Assembly: GCF_001816165.1 (NCBI RefSeq) | Contig: NZ_MDZC01000017.1 | Span: 48,198 to 112,197 of the forward strand | Source: Hymenobacter glacialis | GTDB lineage: Bacteria; Bacteroidota; Bacteroidia; Cytophagales; Hymenobacteraceae | Direction of reading: 5' to 3' | Length of the DNA: 64,000 nt | In this document: in pieces, positions 17,116 to 25,498 of the stretch | How positions within the stretch are numbered: position 1 is the stretch's first letter | Layout: each line of letters begins with the position of its first letter | The notes under the pieces: model-generated | Told to the model about the DNA's origin: nothing | The model's input: the letters and a program-made list of their open reading frames with translations, nothing else | Databases searched by the model: none | Translations under genes and position numbers: made by a program

Positions 17116-18745
17116 CCGCCTGCGGCCGGCGGTGCTGGCCGTGCTGGGCGCCCTGCTGCTGTGGGGCGGCTGGGCCCCGTGGCCCACGGCCTGGCTGGTT
17201 CCGTTGTTGTTCATCGGCTGGGTGCCCTACCTGCTTATGGAGCGGCAACTAACGCTACAGGGCGCCCGCAAGCGCACGGTGTTCGGCTATACCTACCTGT
17301 TTCTGGTGCTCTGGAACGCCCTCACCACGTGGTGGGTGAGCTACGCCGAGCTTACGGCCGGCATTGCCGCCGTGGTGCTCAACGCTCTGCTCATGTGCCT
17401 GCCGCTCATGGCGTTTCGCCAAACCAAGAAGCGACTGGGCAACCGTGTGGGCTACGTTTCACTACCCATTTTCTGGATTGCCTTCGAGCAGTTGCACCTC
17501 ACCTGGGACCTCACGTGGCCGTGGCTCACGCTGGGCAATGGTTTTGCCGCCGCGCCGCAGTGGGTGCAGTGGTACGAGTACACCGGTTTCCTGGGCGGCT
17601 CGGTGTGGGTGTGGGCCGTAAACTTGTTGGTCTTCTGGGCGTGGTGGGGCCGCGGGGGCATTCCAGCGTGGCACGTTTCGGGGCCGCGCCGGTGGCGCTG
17701 GGTTTTGCCCATGCTGACGATATGGGTGCCCATCATCATTTCATTAGCTATCGGCCGCAACTACCAGGAAAAGGGGCCCACGGCCGAAGTAGTCGTAGTG
17801 CAGCCCAACCTCGACCCGTACGTGGAGAAGTTTGAGGGCGGCGCCAAGTTTGTGCCCTACGACGAGCAGCTGACCCGGCTGCTGGCCCTGACCGAGCAGA
17901 AGCTCACGCCGCAGACGCGCCTCGTGCTCTGGCCCGAAACCGCGCTGGAAGAGTCCTACTGGCAAAACACCATAGACAGCAACTACAAGATTCTCCGCAT
18001 TCGCGAGTGGATGCGGCGGCACCCCGGCGTGGCCCTGCTCACGGGCATCACCACCATCGATTCTTACCCCAATAAAGAGGCCGCCAGCGAAACCGCCCGC
18101 TACCGCGACGACTTGGGCTACTACGACATTTTCAACACGGGCGCCTACTTTGCCACGGCCGCCGCGCCCATTGCCTTCTACCACAAGTCGCGGCTGGTGC
18201 CGGGGGTCGAGAAGATTCCGCCCGTGCTGGCATCGGTTATTTCTCACATCGATTTGGGTGGCACGGTGGGCAGCGTGGGCAGCCAGGCCGAGCGCACCGT
18301 GTACCCGGCCCCGCCGGGCGCCCCGGCCTTGCGCGTGGCCCCCATCATTTGTTACGAGTCCATTTATGGCGACTTCGTGAGCGAGTACGCGCGCAACGGC
18401 GCCACGCTGCTCAGCGTGATTACCAACGACGCGTGGTGGCACGATTCGCCGGGCTACCGCCAGCTCTTCAGCTACGGGGTGCTGCGCTGCATAGAAACGC
18501 GCCGCGACTTGGCCCGCTCGGCCAACACGGGCTTCACCGGTTTCATCAACCAAAAAGGCGAGGTCATTCAGCGCGAGCAAGCCTGGATTCCCACCGCCAG
18601 CCGGGCCACCGTGCACCTCAACGATGAGCTGACTTTCTACGTGCGCTACGGCGAATTCATCGGGCGCGGTGCGCAGATTCTGGCGGTGTTGCTTTTGGTG
18701 GTTGCCGTGGTGATGGGGTGGCGCCAAAAGCAGTTGGCTCGTTAG
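17072..18745 (+). CDS. lnt: Apolipoprotein N-acyltransferase
   Basis: Lnt adds the third acyl chain to the N-terminal Cys of lipoproteins at the periplasmic face of the inner membrane. From the ATG at 17072 it has 557 residues: about six N-terminal membrane helices, a nitrilase-like periplasmic domain (about 245-520), and a final helix (ILAVLLLVVAVVMGW). The catalytic triad is visible as E289 (WPETAL), K372 (HKSRLVPG) and C427 (ICYESIYG). It overlaps the end of rsmI by 44 bases. An ATG at 17084 is an alternative start. Several lipoproteins in this window would be its substrates. Confidence 0.93.
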   Translation: MKIPMTTTTLPPKTSRLRPAVLAVLGALLLWGGWAPWPTAWLVPLLFIGWVPYLLMERQLTLQGARKRTVFGYTYLFLVLWNALTTWWVSYAELTAGIAAVVLNALLMCLPLMAFRQTKKRLGNRVGYVSLPIFWIAFEQLHLTWDLTWPWLTLGNGFAAAPQWVQWYEYTGFLGGSVWVWAVNLLVFWAWWGRGGIPAWHVSGPRRWRWVLPMLTIWVPIIISLAIGRNYQEKGPTAEVVVVQPNLDPYVEKFEGGAKFVPYDEQLTRLLALTEQKLTPQTRLVLWPETALEESYWQNTIDSNYKILRIREWMRRHPGVALLTGITTIDSYPNKEAASETARYRDDLGYYDIFNTGAYFATAAAPIAFYHKSRLVPGVEKIPPVLASVISHIDLGGTVGSVGSQAERTVYPAPPGAPALRVAPIICYESIYGDFVSEYARNGATLLSVITNDAWWHDSPGYRQLFSYGVLRCIETRRDLARSANTGFTGFINQKGEVIQREQAWIPTASRATVHLNDELTFYVRYGEFIGRGAQILAVLLLVVAVVMGWRQKQLAR

Positions 18746-18761
18746 GCACCTGCAGTTCCCT

Positions 18762-18937
18762 TCCTTATTTTAAGGCGGGGATGTTCGAGCCCACGGCTCG
18801 GACGTGGGTGGTTGAAGTTGTTGAACGATGGGCGAACGACTCCGCTGTCTGTCGTCCGGAGGTCGTTCAACGGCTTCACCACCCCAGCTTACGCTTCGCG
18901 TAAGCATCCCCTCCTTAAAAAAGGAGGGGAGTTTTTT
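18762..18937. repeat. Large nested hairpin (family B, copy 1) with terminator end
   Basis: The outer arms TTTTAAGGCGGGGATG and CATCCCCTCCTTAAAA enclose further paired arms (GGTGGTTGAAGTTGTTGAACGA with TCGTTCAACGGCTTCACCACC). Each arm also folds on itself (CGAGCCCACGGCTCG; CTTACGCTTCGCGTAAG). The right end, CCCCTCCTTAAAAAAGGAGGGGAGTTTTTT, is itself a good terminator for lnt. Confidence 0.8.
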
Positions 18938-18955
18938 CTTTCTTCGCCTTCGCTT

Positions 18956-19759
18956 ATGCTCCCCGATTTCATTCAACTTTCTCTAAGCCTTGCGTCAATT
19001 TGCCGCACCACAGCCCAGTTCATCCGCCAGGAGGCGGCCACCTTCGACCGGGCAAAAATTGAGCACAAGGGCGTGCACGACCTGGTGAGCTACGTAGACC
19101 AGGAGACCGAGCGCCGGCTGGTAGCGGGCCTGCGCGAGCTGCTGCCCGAAGCCGGCTTTATTACCGAAGAGGGCACCGCCGGACCCGATTCCCACACCGA
19201 GGAATTCATCTGGATAATTGACCCGCTGGACGGCACCACCAATTTTGTGCACGGCCTGCCGGTGTATTCCATTAGTGTGGCCCTACTGCACCGTAAAGAA
19301 CTGGTGGTGGGCGTGGTGCACGAAGTAAACCGCGACGAGAGCTTTCGGGCCGTGCGTGGCGGCGGCGCCTTTTGCAACGACCTGCCCATTCGTGTAACCG
19401 ACATTTCGCTCCTCAACGAATCCCTCATCGCTACGGGCTTTCCCTACAAGGATTTTGGCCAGATGAGCACCTATCTGCAGGTGCTGGGTGCCTTCATGAG
19501 CCGCAGCCACGGCGTGCGCCGCCTAGGCTCGGCCGCCGTGGACTTGGCGTATGTAGCGGCCGGACGTTGCGAAGGCTTCTTCGAATTCAATCTTAATTCG
19601 TACGACGTGGCGGCCGGCATCCTGCTGGTGCGCGAGGCAGGCGGTCATGTCACGCAGTTTCTGAAAGATGGCGACCCCGTCTTCGGCCGCGAAGTGGTGG
19701 CCAGCAATGCCCACGTGCACCGCGAAATGCAGCAAACCATTGGCGAGTTCTGGGCCTAA
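18956..19759 (+). CDS. Inositol monophosphatase family protein
   Basis: A 267-residue member of the inositol monophosphatase/SuhB family, which uses Mg2+ to remove phosphate from inositol phosphate or related sugar phosphates. Motifs: EHKGVHDLVSYVD (substrate/metal loop), ITEEG (metal-binding Glu), IDPLDGTTNFVHG (the signature with metal-binding Asp residues) and NSYDVAAGILLVREAGG near the C-terminus. The ATG at 18956 gives the normal family length; an earlier in-frame ATG lies inside the hairpin repeat and is not credible. Bacterial members may instead act on sulfur nucleotides (CysQ-like), so the substrate is uncertain. Confidence 0.9.
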   Translation: MLPDFIQLSLSLASICRTTAQFIRQEAATFDRAKIEHKGVHDLVSYVDQETERRLVAGLRELLPEAGFITEEGTAGPDSHTEEFIWIIDPLDGTTNFVHGLPVYSISVALLHRKELVVGVVHEVNRDESFRAVRGGGAFCNDLPIRVTDISLLNESLIATGFPYKDFGQMSTYLQVLGAFMSRSHGVRRLGSAAVDLAYVAAGRCEGFFEFNLNSYDVAAGILLVREAGGHVTQFLKDGDPVFGREVVASNAHVHREMQQTIGEFWA

Positions 19760-19841
19760 CCACGTGTCCCGAAGTGCTGGTTACTGTACTCGGGTTTAGT
19801 AATTTCGTAAACCATTCTTTTTCCTCTGCAGTTAACCTGGC

Positions 19842-20063
19842 ATGATGCTGCTCGCCCTCACCTCCGTCGAAACCCAATATTTTCTGATTGGGGCCCTCTT
19901 TGTGGCCGCTGCGTTTTACGTGGGCCGCATTTTCTGGCGGGCATTCTTTAGCAAGACGGCCGCTGGCTGTGCCAAGGGCTGCGGCGGAGCCTGCGGCAGC
20001 TTGGATGTGGACCAATTGCAGCGCACCATTGAGGCGCGGAACACCTCGCAAGCCGGTCGCTAG
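19842..20063 (+). CDS. Small membrane protein with Cys-rich tail (FeoB-associated-like)
   Basis: A 73-residue protein with one N-terminal membrane helix (FLIGALFVAAAFYVGRIFW), a basic step, and a Cys cluster AGCAKGCGGACG, then a short polar tail. This layout resembles the FeoB-associated Cys-rich membrane proteins, although no feoB is nearby, so the name is only a resemblance. The cluster could bind a metal. It is followed by a GC-rich hairpin at about 20100-20140. Confidence 0.7.
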   Translation: MMLLALTSVETQYFLIGALFVAAAFYVGRIFWRAFFSKTAAGCAKGCGGACGSLDVDQLQRTIEARNTSQAGR

Positions 20064-20099
20064 CGCCTTCCCACGCATTTTATCCAGCTTTGTATAACC

Positions 20100-20140
20100 C
20101 GCCCCCGCCCCGGCTCCGTATAGCCGGAGCGGGGGCGGGC
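20100..20140. terminator. GC-rich hairpin after the Cys-rich membrane protein gene
   Basis: GCCCCCGCCCCGGCT pairs with AGCCGGAGCGGGGGCGGGC around a 6-base loop. No T-run follows, so it may be an RNA-end stabiliser and not an intrinsic terminator. Confidence 0.5.
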
Positions 20141-20190
20141 GGCGTTTGCGCCGTTACGTTCCGCCTTTCACTTTCCAACACACCAACGCC

Positions 20191-20532
20191 ATGCAGGACA
20201 AAGAAGAAGAACGCTCACTCGTGAACGTTGAAAAAAAGCTGAATACGGATGGATTCACCCAGGATTTTACCGTGCGCGACGGCCGCCTGCAAACCATTGG
20301 CGATGACTCGAGCAAAAGCTACGCGCCTGACGAAGTAACCATCGTCGATTTCTACCGCTTCGAGGGCGAAAGCAACCCCGATGACATGTCCATCCTCTAC
20401 GCCCTGGAAATGGCCGACGGCGTGCGCGGCACCATCTCCTCAGCCTACGGCACCTACGGTGACACCGATTCCTTCGAGTTTCTCAAGCAAGTAGAGGACT
20501 TGGGCAAAAACCTGACGAAGAAACACAAATAG
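20191..20532 (+). CDS. Conserved hypothetical protein, small acidic
   Basis: A 113-residue protein from the ATG at 20191 (MQDKEEERSLVNVEKKL). Its body, TDGFTQDFTVRDGRLQ...YAPDEVTIVDFYRFEGESNPDDMSILYALEMADGVRGTISSAYGTYGD, matches my memory of a common small Bacteroidota family that databases often label phosphoribosylpyrophosphate synthetase. It has no PRPP-synthetase motif and is far too short, so that label should not be trusted. No membrane segment or catalytic motif is visible. A hairpin downstream separates it from the converging radical SAM gene. Confidence 0.8.
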   Translation: MQDKEEERSLVNVEKKLNTDGFTQDFTVRDGRLQTIGDDSSKSYAPDEVTIVDFYRFEGESNPDDMSILYALEMADGVRGTISSAYGTYGDTDSFEFLKQVEDLGKNLTKKHK

Positions 20533-20642
20533 CCTCATTTGGGCTGCCTGAAACGGGGGGTTGTTGGTGGCGAACATGCACTGTTCGCGGCCGGCAGTCC
20601 CCCGTTTGCGTAGCGGTCAGGCAAGGCCAGCGCTGCCGGGAA
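20533..20642. terminator. Convergent-gene hairpin region
   Basis: TGCCTGAAACGGGGG and CCCCCGTTTGCGTAGCGGTCAGGCA form a bulged hairpin in the gap between two converging genes. It has no clear T-run, so termination is only probable. Confidence 0.45.
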
Positions 20643-21662
20643 TTACCCCCAAACTTTGGTGCCTTCCGAGCAGTTGCGGCACATATCAATCTGGTCGCGG
20701 CCTTTGAGCAGGCTGCCGCGAAACTGCTGGTACTTGGGGCCGCGCCAGAGTTGCCGGAAGGTTTCGGTTTTGAGGTCGCCCTGGCGGTATTCGGCGTCTT
20801 TGTCAAAGCAGCAGGGCACTACCAGGCCGTCCCAAGTGATAACGCACGAGTGCCACATTTTCCAGCAGTGGTCGACGAGCTTGTTTTTCAGACTCCAGGT
20901 GCCGTTGGCGTTGTTCTCGTACCGCGAGTAGTAGTCGATGGTAGGAATCAAAGGCGAGCCGTGCTGGTGGTCGTAAATCTGCGCGGTCTTGAACCACACA
21001 TCGTCCACACCCAGGGCTTCGGCCAGCTGCTTGGCATCGTCAATCTGGTGCTCGTTGGGCCGCACCACCAGGAACTGAAAGATGATGCGCGGCGTGCTCG
21101 ACTTGAGCTCCTTGCGCCATTTCACTACGTTGCGGGTGCCTTCCAGCACCTTCTCCAGCTTGCCGCCCACGCGGTACTGCTGGTACACGTCCTGGGTGGT
21201 GCCGTCGAGCGAGATAATGAGGCGGTCGAGCCCGCTTTCCACGGTGCGCCGTGCATTTTCGTCGTTGAGGTAATGGGCGTTGGTACTGGTGGCCGTGTAG
21301 ATGCCCTTGTTGGCCGCGTACTTCACCAACTCCAGAAACTGCGGGTGCAGATACGGCTCGCCCTGGAAATAAAAAATCAGGTACCACAGCCGGCTGGCTA
21401 CTTCGTCGATGGTTTTCCGGAACAAATCGGCCGGCAACATGCCCGTGGGCCGCGTGAAGGAGCGCAGCCCGCTGGGGCATTCCGGGCAGCGCAGGTTGCA
21501 ACTGGTGGTGGGCTCGAAGCTCAAGGCCATGGGTAGGCCATGCATCCGGGCCTTGCCGGTTATTTTGCTCAGAATATAAGACCCAACAACCTGGGCGGTA
21601 TTCCAGACGCGAAGCGGTGTGGCTTTGGATAAAACATTCAGGCCGTCGGCGAGCAGGGACAT
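20643..21662 (-). CDS. Radical SAM/SPASM domain protein
   Basis: A 339-residue radical SAM enzyme. The [4Fe-4S] cluster ligands are C55, C59 and C62 in TTSCNLRCPEC. The FYFQGEPYLHP segment follows, and at the C-terminus a SPASM-type Cys set (CWKMWHSCVITWDGLVVPCCFD... and MCRNCSEG) that would bind extra clusters. Such proteins modify peptides, sugars or other substrates using a 5'-deoxyadenosyl radical. No peptide precursor gene was seen next to it, so the substrate is unknown. The first 40 residues form an unusual hydrophobic/basic N-terminal extension. Confidence 0.88.
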   Translation of the reverse strand: MSLLADGLNVLSKATPLRVWNTAQVVGSYILSKITGKARMHGLPMALSFEPTTSCNLRCPECPSGLRSFTRPTGMLPADLFRKTIDEVASRLWYLIFYFQGEPYLHPQFLELVKYAANKGIYTATSTNAHYLNDENARRTVESGLDRLIISLDGTTQDVYQQYRVGGKLEKVLEGTRNVVKWRKELKSSTPRIIFQFLVVRPNEHQIDDAKQLAEALGVDDVWFKTAQIYDHQHGSPLIPTIDYYSRYENNANGTWSLKNKLVDHCWKMWHSCVITWDGLVVPCCFDKDAEYRQGDLKTETFRQLWRGPKYQQFRGSLLKGRDQIDMCRNCSEGTKVWG

Positions 21663-21684
21663 AGAAACTGGTAGAAAGCCTAAA

Positions 21685-21800
21685 AATAAGTCATCCCGAG
21701 CGAGCGAAGGACCTTATCGCGTCAGAACAAGTGGCGCTAGAAATGTTCTAACGGCTTTTCTGGCATGATAAGGTCTTCGCTCCGCTCAGGATGACTTATT
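21685..21800. repeat. Divergent hairpin repeat related to family A
   Basis: The left arm AATAAGTCATCC...GCGAAGGACCTTATC and right arm GATAAGGTCTTCGCTCCGCTCAGGATGACTTATT form a hairpin of 116 bases. The layout is the same as family A (GTCAT...GAGC...CGAAG) but the arm words differ. Confidence 0.7.
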
Positions 21801-21811
21801 CTATCGACGCG

Positions 21812-23635
21812 CTACTTCTTCGTTGTGGGGAAGTCGATGGCGCTGGTATAGGTACTGGCTTTGCCAAACGACTGGTTTATCTCATCAATAGCGGCGCGGC
21901 TACTCAGCCGCTTCGGCTTGGTGTTGAGGAAGGTACCATCCTCACCCACCAGCATGTAGGTAGGCACCTCCTGCAGGGCATAGTTCTGGGCCAGGGTTGA
22001 GCGTAGCCCTCCGCTGGGCACCCGCACATGCACACCGGGCAGTTTTTTCACGTTCACAAGCTGGCGCCAAGCCTGTTCGTTTTCGTCGAGCGCAATGTTG
22101 ATAAAGGTGATGTTCTTGCCTTCAAATTTGCGAATCAGCTCCTGGGCGTAGGCCAGGTCCCGCAGGCACAAGCCGTTGGTAGTCTTCCAGAAGTTGAGGT
22201 ACACCAACTTGCCCGCGTAGTCATGCAGATTTACCGTGTCACCACTTGCGGTGGGCAGCTTGAAATCAGGGGCCGGCGCGCCAATGGCAAAGTCCTTGTG
22301 CCGGTCGAAATCGGATTGCAGGATGGCGTAGTATTGGTTCTTAGGGTCGTAGTTGCGGAAATCATCCAGCATTGCCGCCGACTGCTTCACATGGCCAAAC
22401 CGGAACGACTCCTGCAGGATGCGCCCCAGGATAATGGCACGGGTAGGACCGTTAAGCTTGCGGCTGGCCAGTGCATAGGAAGCCGTATAGAAATCCGGGT
22501 CGGAACGCTGGCGCTTTTCCTGTGCCACCGAAAAGTGCACGTAGTTCAGCAGGAATTCATGGTACAACTCGCTCTGTGCCGCATTGGGCTCGTTAAGCAA
22601 GCCCGGCTCACGCAGGAAATTGTAGTAAGTAGGCTCTAATTTCAGGCGGCCCTCGGTATTTACCACCTGCTCGCGCAGGTCCTGGTAAGTCAGCCGGTCG
22701 TTGGCGTAGGAGTAGACGATTTCGGCATGCGCGTAGTTGTAGAAATCCTGGGTAAACGACTGCTTGGCCGAGTGGTCTTCTAGGAACTCCAATTCGTGCT
22801 TGCGGCGGTACTCCAGGAAGGAAAGGAAAGGCGCTTCGTAGAGCTGGATGTTGTCGGGCAGAACCTGAAAACCATCGTTTTCTACAAATTGCGCATCGGC
22901 CTCTACCAGGTAGTTGTTAGCGTTGGCCGCCTGCTGCCGGTGGCGCTGCTCATCGGTGAGATTGCCGCGATTCCGCAACTTGGTGGCAAAGCCAGCAGGC
23001 ACATCATTGGGCTTAAATTTCAGCGTGCCCGACATGTCGGTGCCCTTAAACCGCACGTCGATATCGGTACCGTTATCCAGATACAATGGGGCTACGTCGT
23101 CGCCGTACACCAAGTCGGCCTTGGTGGAGCCGCTCACGGGTATTACCAGCTTAAAGTCGCCTTTCTCGCCTATTGCCGCCCGAACGATTCTTTCGCGGGG
23201 GTCAAGCGGATTTTCGCGCAGTGCAACGGCCACCGAATCAGTAGTGGAACCGCTGATGCGGCCGGTGAGCACGGCCGTCCCCATGGCCACAGGGGCGCTG
23301 GGACGGACGGCGGGGCGAGCCACTGCGGGCGCGGGCATAGCAGGGGCCGTAGCGGCAGCGGGCGCAGCAGCAGGCATTTGCTGAGCCGATGACGGCACCG
23401 GTTGCGGCTGCGGCTGCGGTTTTGCGACGGTGGGCGCCTTGGTGGCAGTCGCCGCTTTTTTGACCGCGCCGGGGGCAGTGGTGCGCTTAGCTGCACTGGA
23501 CGGGGCCACGGATTTCTTCTGAACCACGGCCGGCGATGTCGCCTTGCTTTGCGCCTGACCCAACAGCGGTGCTGCTAGCAAAGCCGTGCCCAGCAAGTAG
23601 CGCGCGTAGGTGATGAAGGATGACATCATACTCAC
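21812..23635 (-). CDS. Exported thioredoxin-like (AhpC/TSA/TlpA-type) protein
   Basis: A protein of about 607 residues with a signal peptide (SFITYARYLLGTALLAAPLLGQAQ). A Pro/Ala/Lys-rich linker follows to about residue 115, then a beta-rich region like the N-terminal domain of Bacteroidota TlpA-type proteins, a helical middle, and a C-terminal thioredoxin fold from about residue 455 (GAPAPDFKLPTASGDTVNLHDYAGKLVYLNFW). The active-site region reads NFWKTTNGLCLRDL where the usual form is NFWASWCGPCR, so only the second Cys is kept. The cis-Pro loop (VPTYMLV) is present. It probably lies in the periplasm; ordinary disulfide reductase activity is doubtful. The start is GTG or the ATGs two to three codons inside. 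Confidence 0.82.
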   Translation of the reverse strand: MSMMSSFITYARYLLGTALLAAPLLGQAQSKATSPAVVQKKSVAPSSAAKRTTAPGAVKKAATATKAPTVAKPQPQPQPVPSSAQQMPAAAPAAATAPAMPAPAVARPAVRPSAPVAMGTAVLTGRISGSTTDSVAVALRENPLDPRERIVRAAIGEKGDFKLVIPVSGSTKADLVYGDDVAPLYLDNGTDIDVRFKGTDMSGTLKFKPNDVPAGFATKLRNRGNLTDEQRHRQQAANANNYLVEADAQFVENDGFQVLPDNIQLYEAPFLSFLEYRRKHELEFLEDHSAKQSFTQDFYNYAHAEIVYSYANDRLTYQDLREQVVNTEGRLKLEPTYYNFLREPGLLNEPNAAQSELYHEFLLNYVHFSVAQEKRQRSDPDFYTASYALASRKLNGPTRAIILGRILQESFRFGHVKQSAAMLDDFRNYDPKNQYYAILQSDFDRHKDFAIGAPAPDFKLPTASGDTVNLHDYAGKLVYLNFWKTTNGLCLRDLAYAQELIRKFEGKNITFINIALDENEQAWRQLVNVKKLPGVHVRVPSGGLRSTLAQNYALQEVPTYMLVGEDGTFLNTKPKRLSSRAAIDEINQSFGKASTYTSAIDFPTTKK

Positions 23636-23670
23636 TAAAAAACTAGAAGTCGGTGGGGGCCACCGACTGT
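23633..23670 (-). promoter_or_regulatory. Leader hairpin with T-run (terminator or attenuator)
   Basis: On the minus strand CAGTCGGTGG-CCC-CCACCGACT is followed by TCTAGTTTTTT and then, within a few bases, by the start codon of the thioredoxin-like gene. It may end the radA transcript or act as an attenuator. Confidence 0.5.
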
Positions 23671-23874
23671 TAATATGCGACCTGAAATTGCTGCTGACTG
23701 TCGAGTTTTGTATAGAATTCGCGGTAAAAGCCTATCAGCTGTCCGAAGATAAGGCATTTTAGTTTATAAAATCCAAATCTGCAGAACATCATCTTCCGAG
23801 CGGTTAGGCTTGTTGCTCTGGCAACTCTGGTTTAGGCGTACACTCAGCAACTGATAATCAATCTGCTCTTTAAT

Positions 23875-25272
23875 TTAGCCGAATAGACCGTCGAGTACTT
23901 CATCGAGCCGGCTCACGGCGTGAACTTTCAAACCGAAGCGCGCAAGGTCCAGTCCTTTGCCATTGAACTGCGACACGTACATCTCCCGGAAGCCCAGTTT
24001 TTCGGCCTCGGCCAGGCGCTGGTCCAGGCGCGAAACCGCGCGAATTTCACCGCTCAGGCCCACTTCCGCGGCCAGGCACACGTTGCCGGGAATGGGTACG
24101 TCGTTGAGGGAAGAAACCACGGCCGCGCACACGGCCATGTCCAGCGCGGGGTCGTCGAGGCGCAGGCCGCCGGCAATGTTGAGGAACACGTCGTGCTGAC
24201 CCAGGCGCAGGCCGGCCCGCTTCTCCAGCACGGCCAGCAGCATTTGCAGCCGCTTGGCGTCGAAGCCCGTGCTGCTGCGTTGCGGGGTGCCGTAGGTAGC
24301 GGGCGTCACCAGGGCCTGCACCTCCACCAGCAGCGGGCGGTTGCCTTCCAGCGTGGCCCCAATGGCCATGCCGCTCAGGCTTTCGCCCCGCTGCGAGAGC
24401 AGGATTTCGGAGGGGTTGCTCACCTGGCGCAGGCCGTCGCCCTGCATCTCGTAGATGCCCAGCTCGGAGGTGCTGCCGAAGCGGTTCTTGGTGGTGCGCA
24501 GGATGCGGTAGCTCATGTGCCGGTCGCCCTCAAACTGCAGCACGGTATCCACCATGTGCTCCAGTATTTTGGGACCGGCAATGCTGCCGTCTTTGGTAAT
24601 GTGCCCAATGAGCAGTACCGGCGTGCTGGTTTCCTTGGCAAATTTCAGAAACTCAGCCGTGCACTCGCGCACCTGGCTTACGCTGCCTGCGCCGCTTTCC
24701 ACCAGCGTGGAGTGCATGGTCTGAATGGAGTCGATGACGAGGATATTGGGCTGCACCTGGTCAATCTGCCGGAAGATATTCTGGGTGTTGGTTTCGGTGA
24801 GGATGTAGCAGCCCGGGTGTTGGCCGTCGGCCATGCGCTCGGCCCGCATTTTTATCTGCGCCTCGCTTTCTTCGCCGCTCACGTAAAGCACCTTCATCTG
24901 GCGCAGGCTCAGGGCAATTTGCAGCATGAGCGTGCTCTTGCCAATGCCGGGCTCGCCGCCAATGAGCACAATGGAGCCGGGCACGAGGCCGCCGCCCAGC
25001 ACGCGGTTCAGCTCGCCGTCGGGGGTGATGATGCGGGGCTCGTCTTCGGCCAGAATATCACCCAAGGGCACCGACTTGGCGGCCTTCTTGAGGTTGCCGC
25101 CGGGCACGGTGCTGGCGGGCTTCCACTGCCCTGTGGTGGTGGCCACGGTTTCCTTTTGAATAACTTCTTCGACGTAGGTGTTCCACTCGCCGCAGGACGG
25201 GCAGCGACCTATCCATTTCGACGATTGAGCACCGCAGGATTGGCAGAAATAAACGGTTCTTGCTTTGGCCAT
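23875..25272 (-). CDS. radA: DNA repair protein RadA
   Basis: RadA (465 residues) is a RecA-like ATPase that drives branch migration in recombination. Features in order: zinc finger with C10/C13 and C24/C27 (CQSC, CPSC); Walker A GEPGIGKST near residue 105; the RadA-specific KNRFG motif (TTKNRFGSTSELG) near 262; and a Lon-protease-like C-terminal domain (LDDPALDMAVCAAVVSS). The start is the ATG at 25272, in line with the zinc finger being at the extreme N-terminus. The 239 bases downstream contain no gene. Confidence 0.97.
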   Translation of the reverse strand: MAKARTVYFCQSCGAQSSKWIGRCPSCGEWNTYVEEVIQKETVATTTGQWKPASTVPGGNLKKAAKSVPLGDILAEDEPRIITPDGELNRVLGGGLVPGSIVLIGGEPGIGKSTLMLQIALSLRQMKVLYVSGEESEAQIKMRAERMADGQHPGCYILTETNTQNIFRQIDQVQPNILVIDSIQTMHSTLVESGAGSVSQVRECTAEFLKFAKETSTPVLLIGHITKDGSIAGPKILEHMVDTVLQFEGDRHMSYRILRTTKNRFGSTSELGIYEMQGDGLRQVSNPSEILLSQRGESLSGMAIGATLEGNRPLLVEVQALVTPATYGTPQRSSTGFDAKRLQMLLAVLEKRAGLRLGQHDVFLNIAGGLRLDDPALDMAVCAAVVSSLNDVPIPGNVCLAAEVGLSGEIRAVSRLDQRLAEAEKLGFREMYVSQFNGKGLDLARFGLKVHAVSRLDEVLDGLFG

Positions 25273-25417
25273 ATACAGGGAAACCAGCTACTAATGAGCC
25301 AGCTTTAGATAAGGGTTTTGGGACTGGAAAAGTGCCGGCAAAAAGGTCATTCGGCGCTTGTAAAGCAAGGTATTGTCTCCTGCAACGCACCCACAGCAGC
25401 AGCGCCCCCAACACAAG

Positions 25418-25493
25418 GTGCCTAACAAAGAATGAGGAATGCAAAACCGACCAGTGGGCCCGGATTTCGCATTCCTCATTCTTTGTTAGGCAC
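25418..25493. repeat. Near-perfect inverted repeat downstream of rfbA
   Basis: The arms GGTGCCTAACAAAGAATGAG and CTCATTCTTTGTTAGGCACC extend to about 32 bases each around an 11-base loop. It ends 6 bases from the rfbA stop codon and faces the radA promoter region. Confidence 0.85.
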
Positions 25494-25498
25494 CGCTG

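Noticed and set aside
18785..18800. TTCGAGCC stretch resembling a tRNA T-arm
   Set aside because: There is no acceptor, D- or anticodon arm around it; it is one tip of the family-B hairpin. No tRNA was found anywhere in the window.
20751..21536. Long plus-strand frame opposite the radical SAM gene
   Set aside because: It is a shadow of a gene with clear CxxxCxxC and SPASM motifs, and the shadow has no protein-like features.
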